Source: Oscillospiraceae bacterium
GTDB taxonomy: Bacteria; Bacillota; Clostridia; Oscillospirales; Ruminococcaceae
DNA length: 64,000 nucleotides
Assembly: GCA_031282245.1 (NCBI GenBank)
Contig: JAITEB010000015.1
Location: 62,001-126,000, forward strand
Direction: 5' to 3'
Below, piece after piece: positions 34,328 through 43,288 of this stretch. The notes under the pieces were generated by a model, which saw only the letters and a list, made by a program, of their open reading frames with translations, had not been told where the DNA came from and searched no databases. Each line of letters opens with the position of its first letter. Position 1 is the first letter of the stretch. The translations under genes and the position numbers were made by a program.

Positions 34328-35302
34328 TTATTCAAGTAAATCCGGCATAAACTCGTGCTTGACGTCCCTGTAAAGCAGCCTGTAAATCAAGGTTTCGGGG
34401 TCTTCCCCGCCAAAAATCGCCCTGTAAACATTTTCCACAATGGGCGCGTCAATCCCGCGCTTCTGCGAAATTTCATAGAGCGCCCGGCAGGTCTCCACCC
34501 CTTCGGCGTAAAAGTCCCCTTCCCTGCCCCGAACAAAATTTTCGCCGAAGCGCCTGTTGCGGCTGTGCGGCGAAAACAGCGTGGCCTCGTAGTCCCCAAG
34601 ATGCGCAAGCCCGTAAGCCGAAATAAACCGCCCGCCGAGAGCCTTGATAATTTTACCAATTTCATAGCAGCCCCGCGCCATCAGCGCCCCCTTGAGCTGT
34701 CCCAGTCCCAGAGCGTCCAAAAAGCCCGCCGCAATGCCGATGACGTTTTTAGCCGCCGCGCCGGTCTCATTTCCGATCAAATCATTTCCCTTGTAAATTC
34801 TGATAAGACTGGTATTAAATAACTTACACATCTCCTGTTTATAGCTTTCGCTGTCAGAATCCACCACCATGCATGTGGGAATTCCGGCGTAAATTTCCTG
34901 CACATGCCCGGGACCGAGCAGCGCCCCCACGGTCGCATTTCCGGTTTCTTCACGGAAAATTTCAGTAAGCCTTTTGCCCGTATGTATTTCCAGTCCTTTC
35001 ATGCATAGTATTACTTTTTTATTTTGAATAATTTCCCTGTTTATATTATATAAAAATCCTCTCAATTCCTGCGAATGGATAGATATAATAATATATTTTG
35101 CATTTTTCAAGAAAGTTTTGTCGCAGGAAAGCCGCACGTCAGCAGGCAGTTTTATAAAACTGTTTTCGCCAGTCTCCAAAAGCCCCGTATAAGATTTTGA
35201 CTGCTCGTCACGACCGATTAAAACGACCTCCTGATTCAACTTTTCCGCGCAGTACCACGCGAGAAACGTCCCCCACCTGCCTGTCCCCACGACTGAAATC
35301 AT
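34328..35302 (-). CDS. gpsA: Glycerol-3-phosphate dehydrogenase [NAD(P)+]
   Basis: A 324-residue GpsA, normal length. It begins with the Rossmann loop VVGTGRWGTFLAWY; GPGHVQEIYAG matches the conserved GPSFA-type region in a diverged form, and NETGAAAKNVIGIAAG carries the catalytic Lys. It makes sn-glycerol-3-phosphate from DHAP for phospholipids. The ATG at 35302 follows GGAGG; longer upstream frames (to 35401) cross the terminator hairpin and are not used. The diverged GPS motif makes a related-substrate dehydrogenase possible. Confidence 0.88.
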   Translation of the reverse strand: MISVVGTGRWGTFLAWYCAEKLNQEVVLIGRDEQSKSYTGLLETGENSFIKLPADVRLSCDKTFLKNAKYIIISIHSQELRGFLYNINREIIQNKKVILCMKGLEIHTGKRLTEIFREETGNATVGALLGPGHVQEIYAGIPTCMVVDSDSESYKQEMCKLFNTSLIRIYKGNDLIGNETGAAAKNVIGIAAGFLDALGLGQLKGALMARGCYEIGKIIKALGGRFISAYGLAHLGDYEATLFSPHSRNRRFGENFVRGREGDFYAEGVETCRALYEISQKRGIDAPIVENVYRAIFGGEDPETLIYRLLYRDVKHEFMPDLLE

Positions 35303-35356
35303 GTATAAATATCCTCCATTCATGAATATATCTCGCCAATATTTTCCAAAACAGCC

Positions 35357-35389
35357 AATCAGCGTCCCCCTAAAATAGGGACGCTGATT
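35357..35389 (-). terminator. Terminator after the MacB-like permease gene
   Basis: AATCAGCGTCCC (35357-35368) and GGGACGCTGATT (35378-35389) form a perfect 12-bp stem with a 9-nt loop, between the permease stop and gpsA. Confidence 0.7.
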
Positions 35390-35403
35390 ATTATAACACA
35401 AAT

Positions 35404-36600
35404 CTATTCAAACCGCAAAGCCTCCACTGGCTTTAAATTTGCCGCTTTCAAGGCGGGGTAAACGCCGAAAACAATTCCTACAAGCCCCGACGAAAGCAAG
35501 CACAGCAACGTGAGCCGCCAGTTCAGCGCAAAAGGCACTCCCGCAATCGCGCACAGCGGCAAGGCCAGTCCCCCCGCCGCCAGCGCTCCAAAAAAGCATC
35601 CCGTCAGCGAAATAAAAAAGGCTTCTATCATAAATTCTGACATAATATGAATTTTATTGGCTCCTATTGACTTTTTTATTCCAATTTCTTTTGTGCGCTC
35701 GTTGACTGAAACCATCATCACCGTCATCACGCTCAAACCCGCCACCAGCAGCGATATTCCCGCTATGACCGAGAGCGCCCCGCTTATTATTTCCACTATA
35801 TTGCTTATTTGCCCCTTAATTTGATTAATATTTTGAAAATTATAGATATTTTTCTCTCCATTTTTTTCTTCCAGCAAATTTATTACAGAAGCTGCTACCA
35901 CTTCTTCGCTGGTATCTTTATCTTTTATTTCTATGCAAATCTGGTCAAAATAATTTTTTCCACCCATTGACTGCATTGTCGTATAGGGTATATAAACAAA
36001 TAAAGGAATATATTGCCTTATGTTCTGAACTATTGAACCTCCGGATCTTACGACTCCTACAACTTCAAATTCATGCCGTGTTCCGCTAAACTGAAGACTT
36101 ATTTTTTTGCCAACGATATTGCTGCGTTTATACACTTCTTTTGCATAATCTTCATCAACTACGCAAACCCATTTATTTGAATTTATATCAAATTTTTCTA
36201 AAACTCTCCCGTGCAAAAGCTGGAGTGAAAAAATCTGCTTTGAACCTTCATTCACCCCCCAAAGCGCACAGTCCGTAACCAGATTCCGGCAATATGCCTT
36301 GCCATAGTCCAGCAAAACGGGTATCGCGCTTTTCACATAGGGCGATTCCTTGATAGTCTGGAGATCGGACAAACCCAAATTATGACCGCTGTCGACATCT
36401 TTCACTCCGATTGTCAGTCCTCCCACGCCAAAAGAGGCAATTTCCCGTTCGATTAGGATATTGACGACATTGCCAATGCTGCCGACCAGCACAACCGAAA
36501 AAACGCCTATCGCTATTCCCAGCGCAGTAAGCGCCGAACGAAGCCTTTTTCGCCCAATATTTTTGGACGCATTGGCAGCATAATCAATAATTTTTACCAT
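35404..36600 (-). CDS. MacB/FtsX-type ABC transporter permease
   Basis: A 398-residue permease with the MacB layout: one N-terminal membrane helix (SALTALGIAIGVFSVVLVGSIGN), an extracellular domain of about 220 residues (VVGVVRSGGSIVQ, FVYIPYTTMQ), then three C-terminal helices and the ending PALKAANLKPVEALRFE. It is the downstream partner of the adaptor protein at 36624. Such permeases work with a dedicated ATPase for export or mechanotransmission, but no ATPase gene is next to it. Confidence 0.92.
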   Translation of the reverse strand: MVKIIDYAANASKNIGRKRLRSALTALGIAIGVFSVVLVGSIGNVVNILIEREIASFGVGGLTIGVKDVDSGHNLGLSDLQTIKESPYVKSAIPVLLDYGKAYCRNLVTDCALWGVNEGSKQIFSLQLLHGRVLEKFDINSNKWVCVVDEDYAKEVYKRSNIVGKKISLQFSGTRHEFEVVGVVRSGGSIVQNIRQYIPLFVYIPYTTMQSMGGKNYFDQICIEIKDKDTSEEVVAASVINLLEEKNGEKNIYNFQNINQIKGQISNIVEIISGALSVIAGISLLVAGLSVMTVMMVSVNERTKEIGIKKSIGANKIHIMSEFMIEAFFISLTGCFFGALAAGGLALPLCAIAGVPFALNWRLTLLCLLSSGLVGIVFGVYPALKAANLKPVEALRFE

Positions 36601-36623
36601 TTTTTCAAATCTCCCAAAGCGTT

Positions 36624-37652
36624 TTAACTTAAACGAACAAATTGTCTGTCAGAATATATGTTTTCAGGATTGTCAATAATCATATCGCCCATTGATAATC
36701 CCTGTACAATTTCGACGCCGTTTGTAAGTTCAGCGCCCGTCACAACGGCCTGTTTCATTGCCCGGCCATTTTTGTATAAATATACAAATTCTTTATTTTC
36801 ATTGTCCTGCAAGATGTTTTCATAAGGGACAATAATCATCGGTCTGCCCTCGCCAAGCATTACCTTCGCCGTCACTGTGTATCCGTTTTTCAGAATATCC
36901 TGTCCGTCGTCAAGTTTCACGTAAGCATCTATTACTGTTTGTATATTTGTGCCTTTAATAATCTTCCTAGCCCTTGGCGCTATATCATAGATTTCTCCTG
37001 AAAACTGCTGCTTTGGGAATGCGATACTTGTTAGATATACAATTTGTCCCAGTTCTATTTTAGAAATATTTTCTTCATTTACAGTAATAAATGCTATTTT
37101 TTTGTTGTTTTGAGATATACTGGCAATAGCGCTAAAGGGAGACACAAGCCCAATTTCTCTTGTTATAAAACTGATTTTCCCCGGGCAAGGCGCATAAATC
37201 GCTGAAGGTATAACATCACTTCTAAGATATTTAGAAATATTTTCTTCTAAAAATTCCTTTCTATCTATAAATTGAGAAATTTTATTTAAAGAAATATCTT
37301 CAGAAGAAAGAAACACGGATATAGCGTCAGAAGGATTTATTTTGGATAATGCATTAATGGTTGAAGATTTATCTATATCTGCCAATTTTTGTCCCGTTTC
37401 TACAAAGTCGCCATCTTGGACATATAGTCTTCCAATAATTACTGGCACATCTAAATAAATTTCTTTACAATTTTCTTCTTTAATTTCTCCATCACAATTC
37501 ATAAATTGTCTATATTTAGTTAATTTGGGATAAGTTATATTTACTAATATTATTGAATTCTTAATTATAGCAGGAATAAAATAAATTATTACAGTAATTA
37601 TTACAAATATTATCGAAAGAACAATCAGTTTCTTTTTTAAAACTTTATTCAA
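36624..37652 (-). CDS. HlyD/MacA-like membrane fusion (adaptor) protein
   Basis: A 342-residue protein with one N-terminal membrane anchor (LIVLSIIFVIITVIIYFIPAII), a biotinyl-lipoyl-like region (YVQDGDFVETGQKLADID about 85-100), and beta-barrel-like parts (GQIVYLTSIAFPKQQFSGEIYDI, GYTVTAKVMLGEGRPMIIVPYENIL). The hairpin is very short, as in Gram-positive adaptors. The TTG at 37652 is chosen because AAAGGGG lies 9 nt upstream; ATG at 37670 has no site. It is low in G+C and precedes the permease by 23 nt. Confidence 0.85.
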   Translation of the reverse strand: MNKVLKKKLIVLSIIFVIITVIIYFIPAIIKNSIILVNITYPKLTKYRQFMNCDGEIKEENCKEIYLDVPVIIGRLYVQDGDFVETGQKLADIDKSSTINALSKINPSDAISVFLSSEDISLNKISQFIDRKEFLEENISKYLRSDVIPSAIYAPCPGKISFITREIGLVSPFSAIASISQNNKKIAFITVNEENISKIELGQIVYLTSIAFPKQQFSGEIYDIAPRARKIIKGTNIQTVIDAYVKLDDGQDILKNGYTVTAKVMLGEGRPMIIVPYENILQDNENKEFVYLYKNGRAMKQAVVTGAELTNGVEIVQGLSMGDMIIDNPENIYSDRQFVRLS

Positions 37653-37823
37653 AAAAATATCCCCTTTCATGAAAAAATTTCTGAATATATTTTTCTCCAA
37701 AAAGAAAGAGTTTATTAATATATTTTTTTAATTTGCAGTGCATTTTTTATGAATAATCTTGCGCTATATAAACAAAATATTTTTAAGATACAAATTGATA
37801 AAAAATATTTCAGGGGAAAAAGA

Positions 37824-37985
37824 ATGAGTTTAATTATGTGTGCTAAAAATTGCCAATATCAAACTGAAGGTTATTGTGGCCTTAATTTTGCTGGAACAGT
37901 AAATCGCGTTATTTCGACAAACGAGAGAGATAGCGGATCAAATGGATGTATACATTTCAAGAGTAAAATTAATACAAATAATTAA
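37824..37985 (+). CDS. Small cysteine-rich protein (53 aa)
   Basis: A 53-residue protein with four Cys (MCAKNCQYQTEGYC...GC) resembling the small CxxxC...C...C proteins of Clostridia sometimes labelled hydroxymyristoyl-ACP dehydratase, a misleading name. The spacing suggests a metal-binding knuckle. The ATG at 37824 follows AGGGG; an upstream in-frame ATG at 37749 has no site. It lies 16 nt before the DUF421 gene and is probably cotranscribed with it. Confidence 0.7.
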   Translation: MSLIMCAKNCQYQTEGYCGLNFAGTVNRVISTNERDSGSNGCIHFKSKINTNN

Positions 37986-38001
37986 CAAATAAGGAGTTTT
38001 T

Positions 38002-38652
38002 ATGTTAATAATACTTTTAAGAACAATTATTATATATTTTTTTATAATATTTTCTTTCAGGTTTATGGGAAAAAGGCAACTTGCAGAAATGCAACCTTAT
38101 GAATTAGTAGTCACAGTACTTATATCAGAAATTGCCTCGAAGCCAATACAAAATATTGAAAATCCTCTATTAACAGCTATTTTTTCTGTATTAATTTTAG
38201 TATGTTTAGAAGTAATAATATCATATATTTCTATATATAATATTAAAATTCGCACTTTAATCAGCGGCCAAGCCACTCCTATCATAATAAACGGTACGAT
38301 AGACCAAAAAATTCTTGCAAAAATGCGCCTTTCAGTAGAAGATATTGCCAGCAGTCTAAGGCAAAAGGATATTTTTAATATTTCTGATGTTGATTTTGCA
38401 TTAATTGAAACTAATGGAAAATTAAGCATATATGAAAAGTCATCAAATCAGATAAATAAAGCTCAAAAAGATATTAATCCACAATTAATAATTATAGATA
38501 ATGGAAATTTAATTAGCAATAATTTAAAAACATTGGGTCATGATGTAATTTGGTTAGATAAAATTTTGAAAAAAGAAAAACAAAATATAGAAAAAATATT
38601 TATAATGACCTGTAATAGTAATAATAATTATTATATAGTTCCTAAAGATTAA
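38002..38652 (+). CDS. DUF421 (YetF/YcaP-like) membrane protein
   Basis: A 216-residue DUF421 protein. Two to three N-terminal hydrophobic helices are followed by the family motif FRFMGKRQLAEMQPYELVVTVLISEIASKPIQ and a cytoplasmic domain with LRQKDIFNISDVDFALIETNGKLSIY. The family is widespread in spore formers; its function is not established. It is strongly AT-rich in composition. AAGGAG lies before the ATG. It pairs with the DUF4363 gene. Confidence 0.92.
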   Translation: MLIILLRTIIIYFFIIFSFRFMGKRQLAEMQPYELVVTVLISEIASKPIQNIENPLLTAIFSVLILVCLEVIISYISIYNIKIRTLISGQATPIIINGTIDQKILAKMRLSVEDIASSLRQKDIFNISDVDFALIETNGKLSIYEKSSNQINKAQKDINPQLIIIDNGNLISNNLKTLGHDVIWLDKILKKEKQNIEKIFIMTCNSNNNYYIVPKD

Positions 38653-38670
38653 GCGGGGTAATATTATTTT

Positions 38671-39060
38671 ATGAAAAAATTTATAATTTCTCTTTTTATA
38701 ATGATACTACTTTTTTCGACAGCATTTGTTTCTTTAGGGTATATTAAAAAAAACCTCCGCGATATGATTGATATTACAAATAGTATTATTGCTGCCGTTG
38801 AAAAGAACGATTTTGATTTTGTTAAAGAAAAAACTATTTTTTTAAGTAAATATTGGCTATTAATAGAAAAAAAGATGTCTATTTTTACTGAAAACAGTGA
38901 ATTTGATGAAATTACATTTAATATTGCAGGATTAGAAAAATTGGCGAATGAAGAAAGCGTAGCATCTCTTCTGCATAAATGCGAGAGATTAAACTATATT
39001 TTAAAACATATATTGCTAAATGAAATAATATTTTCAAGTAATTCTTTGCAGGGATATTAA
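38671..39060 (+). CDS. DUF4363 protein
   Basis: A 129-residue protein with one N-terminal membrane helix and a helical extracytoplasmic part, matching DUF4363, which commonly sits directly after DUF421 in Clostridia. The function is unknown; the recurring pair suggests a complex. It is AT-rich, starts 18 nt after DUF421 and ends 9 bp from the convergent DUF815 gene. Confidence 0.8.
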   Translation: MKKFIISLFIMILLFSTAFVSLGYIKKNLRDMIDITNSIIAAVEKNDFDFVKEKTIFLSKYWLLIEKKMSIFTENSEFDEITFNIAGLEKLANEESVASLLHKCERLNYILKHILLNEIIFSSNSLQGY

Positions 39061-39069
39061 ATTGAATAT

Positions 39070-40392
39070 TTATTCATCTATTTGCCCCAAAAGCCAAAGC
39101 AGAAATTGTTGCGCTGTTCTGCCCGAAAGCCCGCCATGACGTAACTCCCATCTATTTGCGAGCAAATAAAGCTCTTCTTCAGAAATATTTAAATTGTGTT
39201 TATTTGCTAAGCTTTTGATGATATTATTATACTCTTTCCTGTCCGGTGCAAGATAGAAAATCGCTACTCCAAAACGCGCCGCCAAGGAAAGTTTTTCCTG
39301 AATTGTATCGGAACGGTTTACTTCTTCATCTTGATCTTCACGATCCTTCCATTGCTCTTTTATGAGGTGACGCCGGTTTGATGTTGCGTATATGACTATA
39401 TTTTGAGGTCTTTCCTCAAGCCCTCCCTCAATAAGGGCTTTCAGATACTTATATTCGTTTTCCCCGTCTTCAAAAGACAAATCATCCATATAAATAATAA
39501 AATAGTAATTTCTGTATTTAATTTGATTGATTAAATCCTGTAAATATCCCAATTGATGCTTGAAAATCTGTATCATTCTTATTCCTGAGGAGGCATATTC
39601 GTTTAGAATTGCTTTTATGCTGGAGGATTTTCCTGTACCGCTATCCCCGAATAAAAGAACGTTGTTCACTTCATGGCCTTTGATAAAACTTTCTGTGTTT
39701 TCCCGGAGCTGTTTTTTCTGTGCTTCATAACCTACAAGGTCGTCCAGATATATATCTTTTGTGTTTGTTATTGACACTATTTTGCAGTTGTTATCTATTT
39801 TGAATGCCCTATAGAGGAGATATTTTCCTGAGCCATAGGCAGAATAAAATTCCCTGATGAACTGCCCGAATTCTTGGGGAGTTTCAGCATTTTTTAAGCT
39901 TTTGACTAATATATTTATTTTTTTAATTAGTGCTGTATTTATATGTTTACTTTTTTGATTTAATGCGCTGTAATTACAGATCGACTCTATCATGACATGG
40001 TTTATACCCAGGGTTTGTGAAAAATTATGCAAATCATAATTGAAAACACTTTGCATAATTTTAAAGTCATGAACGATTTCCAGTGATATTTCCGTAGCTG
40101 CGGATTTATTTCGCTCCCAGAAAAGGCTGAAATAATTTTCGTTGTTTATAAGAACAAACGTACAATAATTCTGCCAAATATTATTTTCAAGAATATAAGT
40201 TTCTGAAAAATCAAGCAATTTTCTCATACATTTAAAAAACAGATTTCGGCCTGCTGAGCTGCAAGGCAACGGCAAAGAACCCTTGGAAATACCCATATCC
40301 AACTCCACAAGGCGCAGCATGTCCTCAAACAGCCCATCGTCATGGAAATTTTTGTAAACAATCAATTCATTTAATAAAGCGCTCACTGTCAT
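39070..40392 (-). CDS. DUF815 family AAA+ ATPase
   Basis: A 440-residue protein. The C-terminal half is an AAA+ module: LVGYEAQKKQLRENTESF, Walker A FGDSGTGKSS, Walker B-like YFIIYMDDLSFE and sensor-1-like VIYATSNRRHL. DUF815 ATPases of this size are common in Firmicutes and have no firm role. The N-terminal 200 residues are helical and not recognised. It is a single gene on the minus strand, convergent with DUF4363. Confidence 0.9.
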   Translation of the reverse strand: MTVSALLNELIVYKNFHDDGLFEDMLRLVELDMGISKGSLPLPCSSAGRNLFFKCMRKLLDFSETYILENNIWQNYCTFVLINNENYFSLFWERNKSAATEISLEIVHDFKIMQSVFNYDLHNFSQTLGINHVMIESICNYSALNQKSKHINTALIKKINILVKSLKNAETPQEFGQFIREFYSAYGSGKYLLYRAFKIDNNCKIVSITNTKDIYLDDLVGYEAQKKQLRENTESFIKGHEVNNVLLFGDSGTGKSSSIKAILNEYASSGIRMIQIFKHQLGYLQDLINQIKYRNYYFIIYMDDLSFEDGENEYKYLKALIEGGLEERPQNIVIYATSNRRHLIKEQWKDREDQDEEVNRSDTIQEKLSLAARFGVAIFYLAPDRKEYNNIIKSLANKHNLNISEEELYLLANRWELRHGGLSGRTAQQFLLWLLGQIDE

Positions 40393-40474
40393 TACATCCT
40401 TTGAGTTATTTTTAATTTTTTACTGTTTTCGGATGATTATACAGCAAAAAACGACTGAGGACAAGCCCTGGTCG

Positions 40475-40531
40475 TTGCTGTAAAATTAACAAAACTTTTA
40501 TTAAAACTTTTTATTCTAAGCCATAAATGTT
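40475..40531 (+). repeat. Duplicated upstream element, copy A
   Basis: A 57-bp stretch aligning without gaps to 43166-43222, 50 of 57 identical by hand count. It contains TTGCTGTAAAATTAACAAAA and ends AAGCCATAAATGTT. It lies about 100 bp before the M23 peptidase gene. Confidence 0.8.
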
Positions 40532-40631
40532 AAAAAAATATCTATATGTAAAAAATTACTTTATGATATTATCTAATCAGGACATGCATGCATCCTAAAA
40601 ATTTTTAATTTAAGAATGGATATGGAAATTT

Positions 40632-41681
40632 ATGAAAAAATTACTAAGTCTCTTGCTGGCGCTTATGCTAGTTGCCAGCCTAAGCATTACGCTCTATGCG
40701 GGGCCTGACAACGGGGAATATCCTCCAACTCCTGTATATCCGGCGGAAGAACTCCCAGAAACGCCTGAACCGACAACGTCATCCGAAGAAGTAATTATAC
40801 CTGACATTTTTGCGGCCAGCCTGGAAGACGCCGCGGCAAAAGGCATTCCTTTTGATGAGCCAGGCGAAAAAACAGACCAGGAACTTATTGACGAGGACAT
40901 TCCAGTTTATGGGGTGACTGTGCCGTGGAGTAACTTTGACAACGAGCGCGCAATCGTTTCAGGCGTACTTGCGTATGTCAGAAGTTCCGGCAACCAGACC
41001 GTATACTCGACGGCATCCACGTCCGGCAGCTCGCTGGGATATGTGAGTTACAGGGAAATAGTTTATGTAATAAGCGTCTCCGGCACTTATGCCTATATTG
41101 AGTTTGAGAACGGAAGCCATGTTCTGACTCGCGGCTATGTTCCTACGACCGCGCTTTATACGCCGGCGCTCGGGTGGAGCGTTCCCATAAAGAGCGGAAC
41201 TATTAGTCAATACTATGGCAGTATCCTCACTGATACTAACGGGCATACAGGCATTGACGTCGCTGTAGCGTCCGGGACGTCAGTCTACGCGGCTTTTGCC
41301 GGAAGCGCCCAATATGCGGAAGTAACAATAACTGTGAACGGCACCAAACTATTTGCTGGATATGGTAAGCATATACAGCTTACGTCGGGTTCTTATAAGC
41401 TTATATATGCGCATTTAAGCTCTTTTAACGGCGTTTCTTCCTCCAGTTATAGTTCCACAGGATCGCTCGATCAAAAGACTTATAAAAATTATGCGCGCAC
41501 CACAGTCGCTAAAGCAACGCAAAATGTGAGCAAAGGCGCGACAATAGGATATGTCGGCGCAACCGGATATTCTACAGGAGCGCACTTGCATTTTGAAGTA
41601 CGTCTTTCCGGCACAATAAAAGACCCGTTTAATTATATCGTTTTTCCTAAAGTCAGTTGGGCCAATCCCAGCGCTATGTAG
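40632..41681 (+). CDS. Secreted M23 family peptidase
   Basis: A 349-residue exported protein with a signal peptide (LLSLLLALMLVASLSITLYA), a Pro/Glu-rich spacer (about 25-60), an SH3-like domain (about 110-180, YVRSSGNQTVYSTAS) and an M23 peptidase domain (about 185-340). Zinc ligands are in HTGIDV (His, Asp) and HLHFE, and a further His is in IYAHLSS. M23 enzymes cut peptidoglycan cross-links, so it should act on the cell wall. The RCC1-repeat gene follows directly. Confidence 0.93.
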   Translation: MKKLLSLLLALMLVASLSITLYAGPDNGEYPPTPVYPAEELPETPEPTTSSEEVIIPDIFAASLEDAAAKGIPFDEPGEKTDQELIDEDIPVYGVTVPWSNFDNERAIVSGVLAYVRSSGNQTVYSTASTSGSSLGYVSYREIVYVISVSGTYAYIEFENGSHVLTRGYVPTTALYTPALGWSVPIKSGTISQYYGSILTDTNGHTGIDVAVASGTSVYAAFAGSAQYAEVTITVNGTKLFAGYGKHIQLTSGSYKLIYAHLSSFNGVSSSSYSSTGSLDQKTYKNYARTTVAKATQNVSKGATIGYVGATGYSTGAHLHFEVRLSGTIKDPFNYIVFPKVSWANPSAM

Positions 41682-41698
41682 AACAGGAGGCGCCAAAA

Positions 41699-43042
41699 AC
41701 GGTAAAACGCATAATTGTAATAAATTTTATAGTTCTCTTAGCGCTCTCGTCTTGCGCGCACACAGAAACTGTCAGTGAAATAAGTAATTACGTGGACAGA
41801 GTGAGCGGCGCCGTTTCTGTATCTTCTGCAGAAATTAGTGCGGGTTCCAGTGAAGAAACTTCTTCCGAATCCTTTCCGGAATCCGGCGAAGAGAAGATAA
41901 GCAGCCAAAACGACGCTTTGGAAAGCGCCTATATCGATCTGACAAAAACAACAGGCATAAAGTATATAGACGTTGGAGGAAGCACCATATGCACTATACT
42001 TGACGATGGAAGCATAGTCTTATGGGGGACAAATTATAACGGGACTGTTGGTAATGGCAAAAAATATGAGTATATACAAGATGACGGAAAAATGGTGCCG
42101 AATTCTTCACCTCCGTTCAGAAATGCTTTTTCCAGTAAAATAGTCGACGTTGCCAGCGATATATGCTCATACGCGCTCTCCGAAAACGGCGAACTCTATA
42201 TGTGGGGCTTCAACTACCACAGTACCATTCCTTTGCCTTTCGACTATATGCTGTACCCGCAGAAAATCAAAGACGTTCAAAACGTGAAAAGCGTCGCGCT
42301 TAGTACAGGGCTTTGCCTTATACTGGATGACAGCGGCAATGTTTATCACACGGGAATAATGATTGAAAAATTTAAAAGTCCCTATGAATATTTTTCCGCG
42401 TTTGATTTTGGGGAGCTTGAAGTGCATGAAAAATTTACAAAAATATATTTAGATTTTAAATGCGCCAATATCTATGCCTCCCCAATAGCATATATTTTTC
42501 TTTCTACAGAAGGCGAAGTATACATCCAGGGAATGATAGACTGTTCTAAAGCAAGCGGTGAAGACAACTTCTATTTTGCGGAACCGTCCAAGCTTGATTT
42601 CCCCGAAAAGATAACAGACGTTGCCGCAAGCGCATTCGGTATCATGGCGCTTTCTGAAACGGGCGGCGTTTACATCTATGGAACATCGGACGAAGGCTTA
42701 ATCAACGAGACGCTGGACACAAAAATATCAGAAAATATCTACAAAAAGAATCTTGATAAAGTCAAACAGATATCCGCAAACGGCGACAATCCATTTGCCG
42801 CTTTAACTGAAAACGGAGAAGTTTATGTCTGGGGGCGGGATTCTCATGGTATTTCAGAATATCCCAGCGAAACTTATGTACTTCTTGATGAGGGCAAAAT
42901 GATTTCTGTTCCGGTAAAGCTTGATTTAAAAAACATTGCGCAAATCTCAATAAGCGAGTTTGTTGGCACCGCAATTGATGCTGACGGTAATGTGTTTATT
43001 TGGGGCGACAACTCAACAAACGAACACATAGAATTCAAGTAA
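41699..43042 (+). CDS. RCC1-repeat lipoprotein with a probable ACG start
   Basis: A predicted lipoprotein of about 447 residues. A signal with lipobox ALSSC is followed by a Ser/Glu-rich linker and about five RCC1-like blades (TICTILDDGSIVLWGTNYNG, YALSENGELYMWG, MALSETGGVYIYG, AALTENGEVYVWGRD, TAIDADGNVFIWGDN), i.e. a surface beta-propeller probably for binding. No ATG, GTG or TTG follows the ideal AGGAGG (41685-41690); the codon at the right distance is ACG (41699). The nearest normal start is TTG at 41657, inside the M23 gene and before that site. Confidence 0.8.
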   Translation, partial: TVKRIIVINFIVLLALSSCAHTETVSEISNYVDRVSGAVSVSSAEISAGSSEETSSESFPESGEEKISSQNDALESAYIDLTKTTGIKYIDVGGSTICTILDDGSIVLWGTNYNGTVGNGKKYEYIQDDGKMVPNSSPPFRNAFSSKIVDVASDICSYALSENGELYMWGFNYHSTIPLPFDYMLYPQKIKDVQNVKSVALSTGLCLILDDSGNVYHTGIMIEKFKSPYEYFSAFDFGELEVHEKFTKIYLDFKCANIYASPIAYIFLSTEGEVYIQGMIDCSKASGEDNFYFAEPSKLDFPEKITDVAASAFGIMALSETGGVYIYGTSDEGLINETLDTKISENIYKKNLDKVKQISANGDNPFAALTENGEVYVWGRDSHGISEYPSETYVLLDEGKMISVPVKLDLKNIAQISISEFVGTAIDADGNVFIWGDNSTNEHIEFK

Positions 43043-43053
43043 AATTTCAAAAA

Positions 43054-43090
43054 AGCTGGCGCCGCAGTTTGAAAACGGCGCCGCTTTTTT
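43054..43090 (+). terminator. Terminator after the RCC1-repeat gene
   Basis: AGC-GGCGCCG pairs with CGGCGCC-GCT (one bulged base) and is followed by TTTTTT. Confidence 0.85.
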
Positions 43091-43165
43091 GTGAAGCTCT
43101 TTCAAACTACTTCGTATTGAGAACACCTCCGGAAACAATCGCTCTGCCGCTCTCAAGCCCGACCT

Positions 43166-43222
43166 TTGCTGTAAAATTAACAAAATTTTCACAAAAACTC
43201 TTTATTTCAAGCCATAAATGTT
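43166..43222 (+). repeat. Duplicated upstream element, copy B
   Basis: The second copy of the 57-bp element, about 67 bp before the lipoprotein gene at 43289. Like copy A it lies upstream of an exported protein, so a shared regulatory role or a shared duplication origin is likely. Confidence 0.8.
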
Positions 43223-43288
43223 GAGAAGATAGCAATACATAAATAGATTTTACACTGCCACTTATTGAATATATTGAGGGTATAACGA

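Noticed and set aside
37749..37823. A longer N-terminus for the 53-residue cysteine-rich protein
   Set aside because: The upstream ATG at 37749 has no ribosome-binding site, whereas AGGGG precedes the ATG at 37824 at normal spacing.
43166..43250. Sporulation sigma-E promoter in the duplicated upstream element
   Set aside because: ATA and CATA-like boxes occur but the spacing (about 21 bp in copy B) does not fit and copy A does not match.
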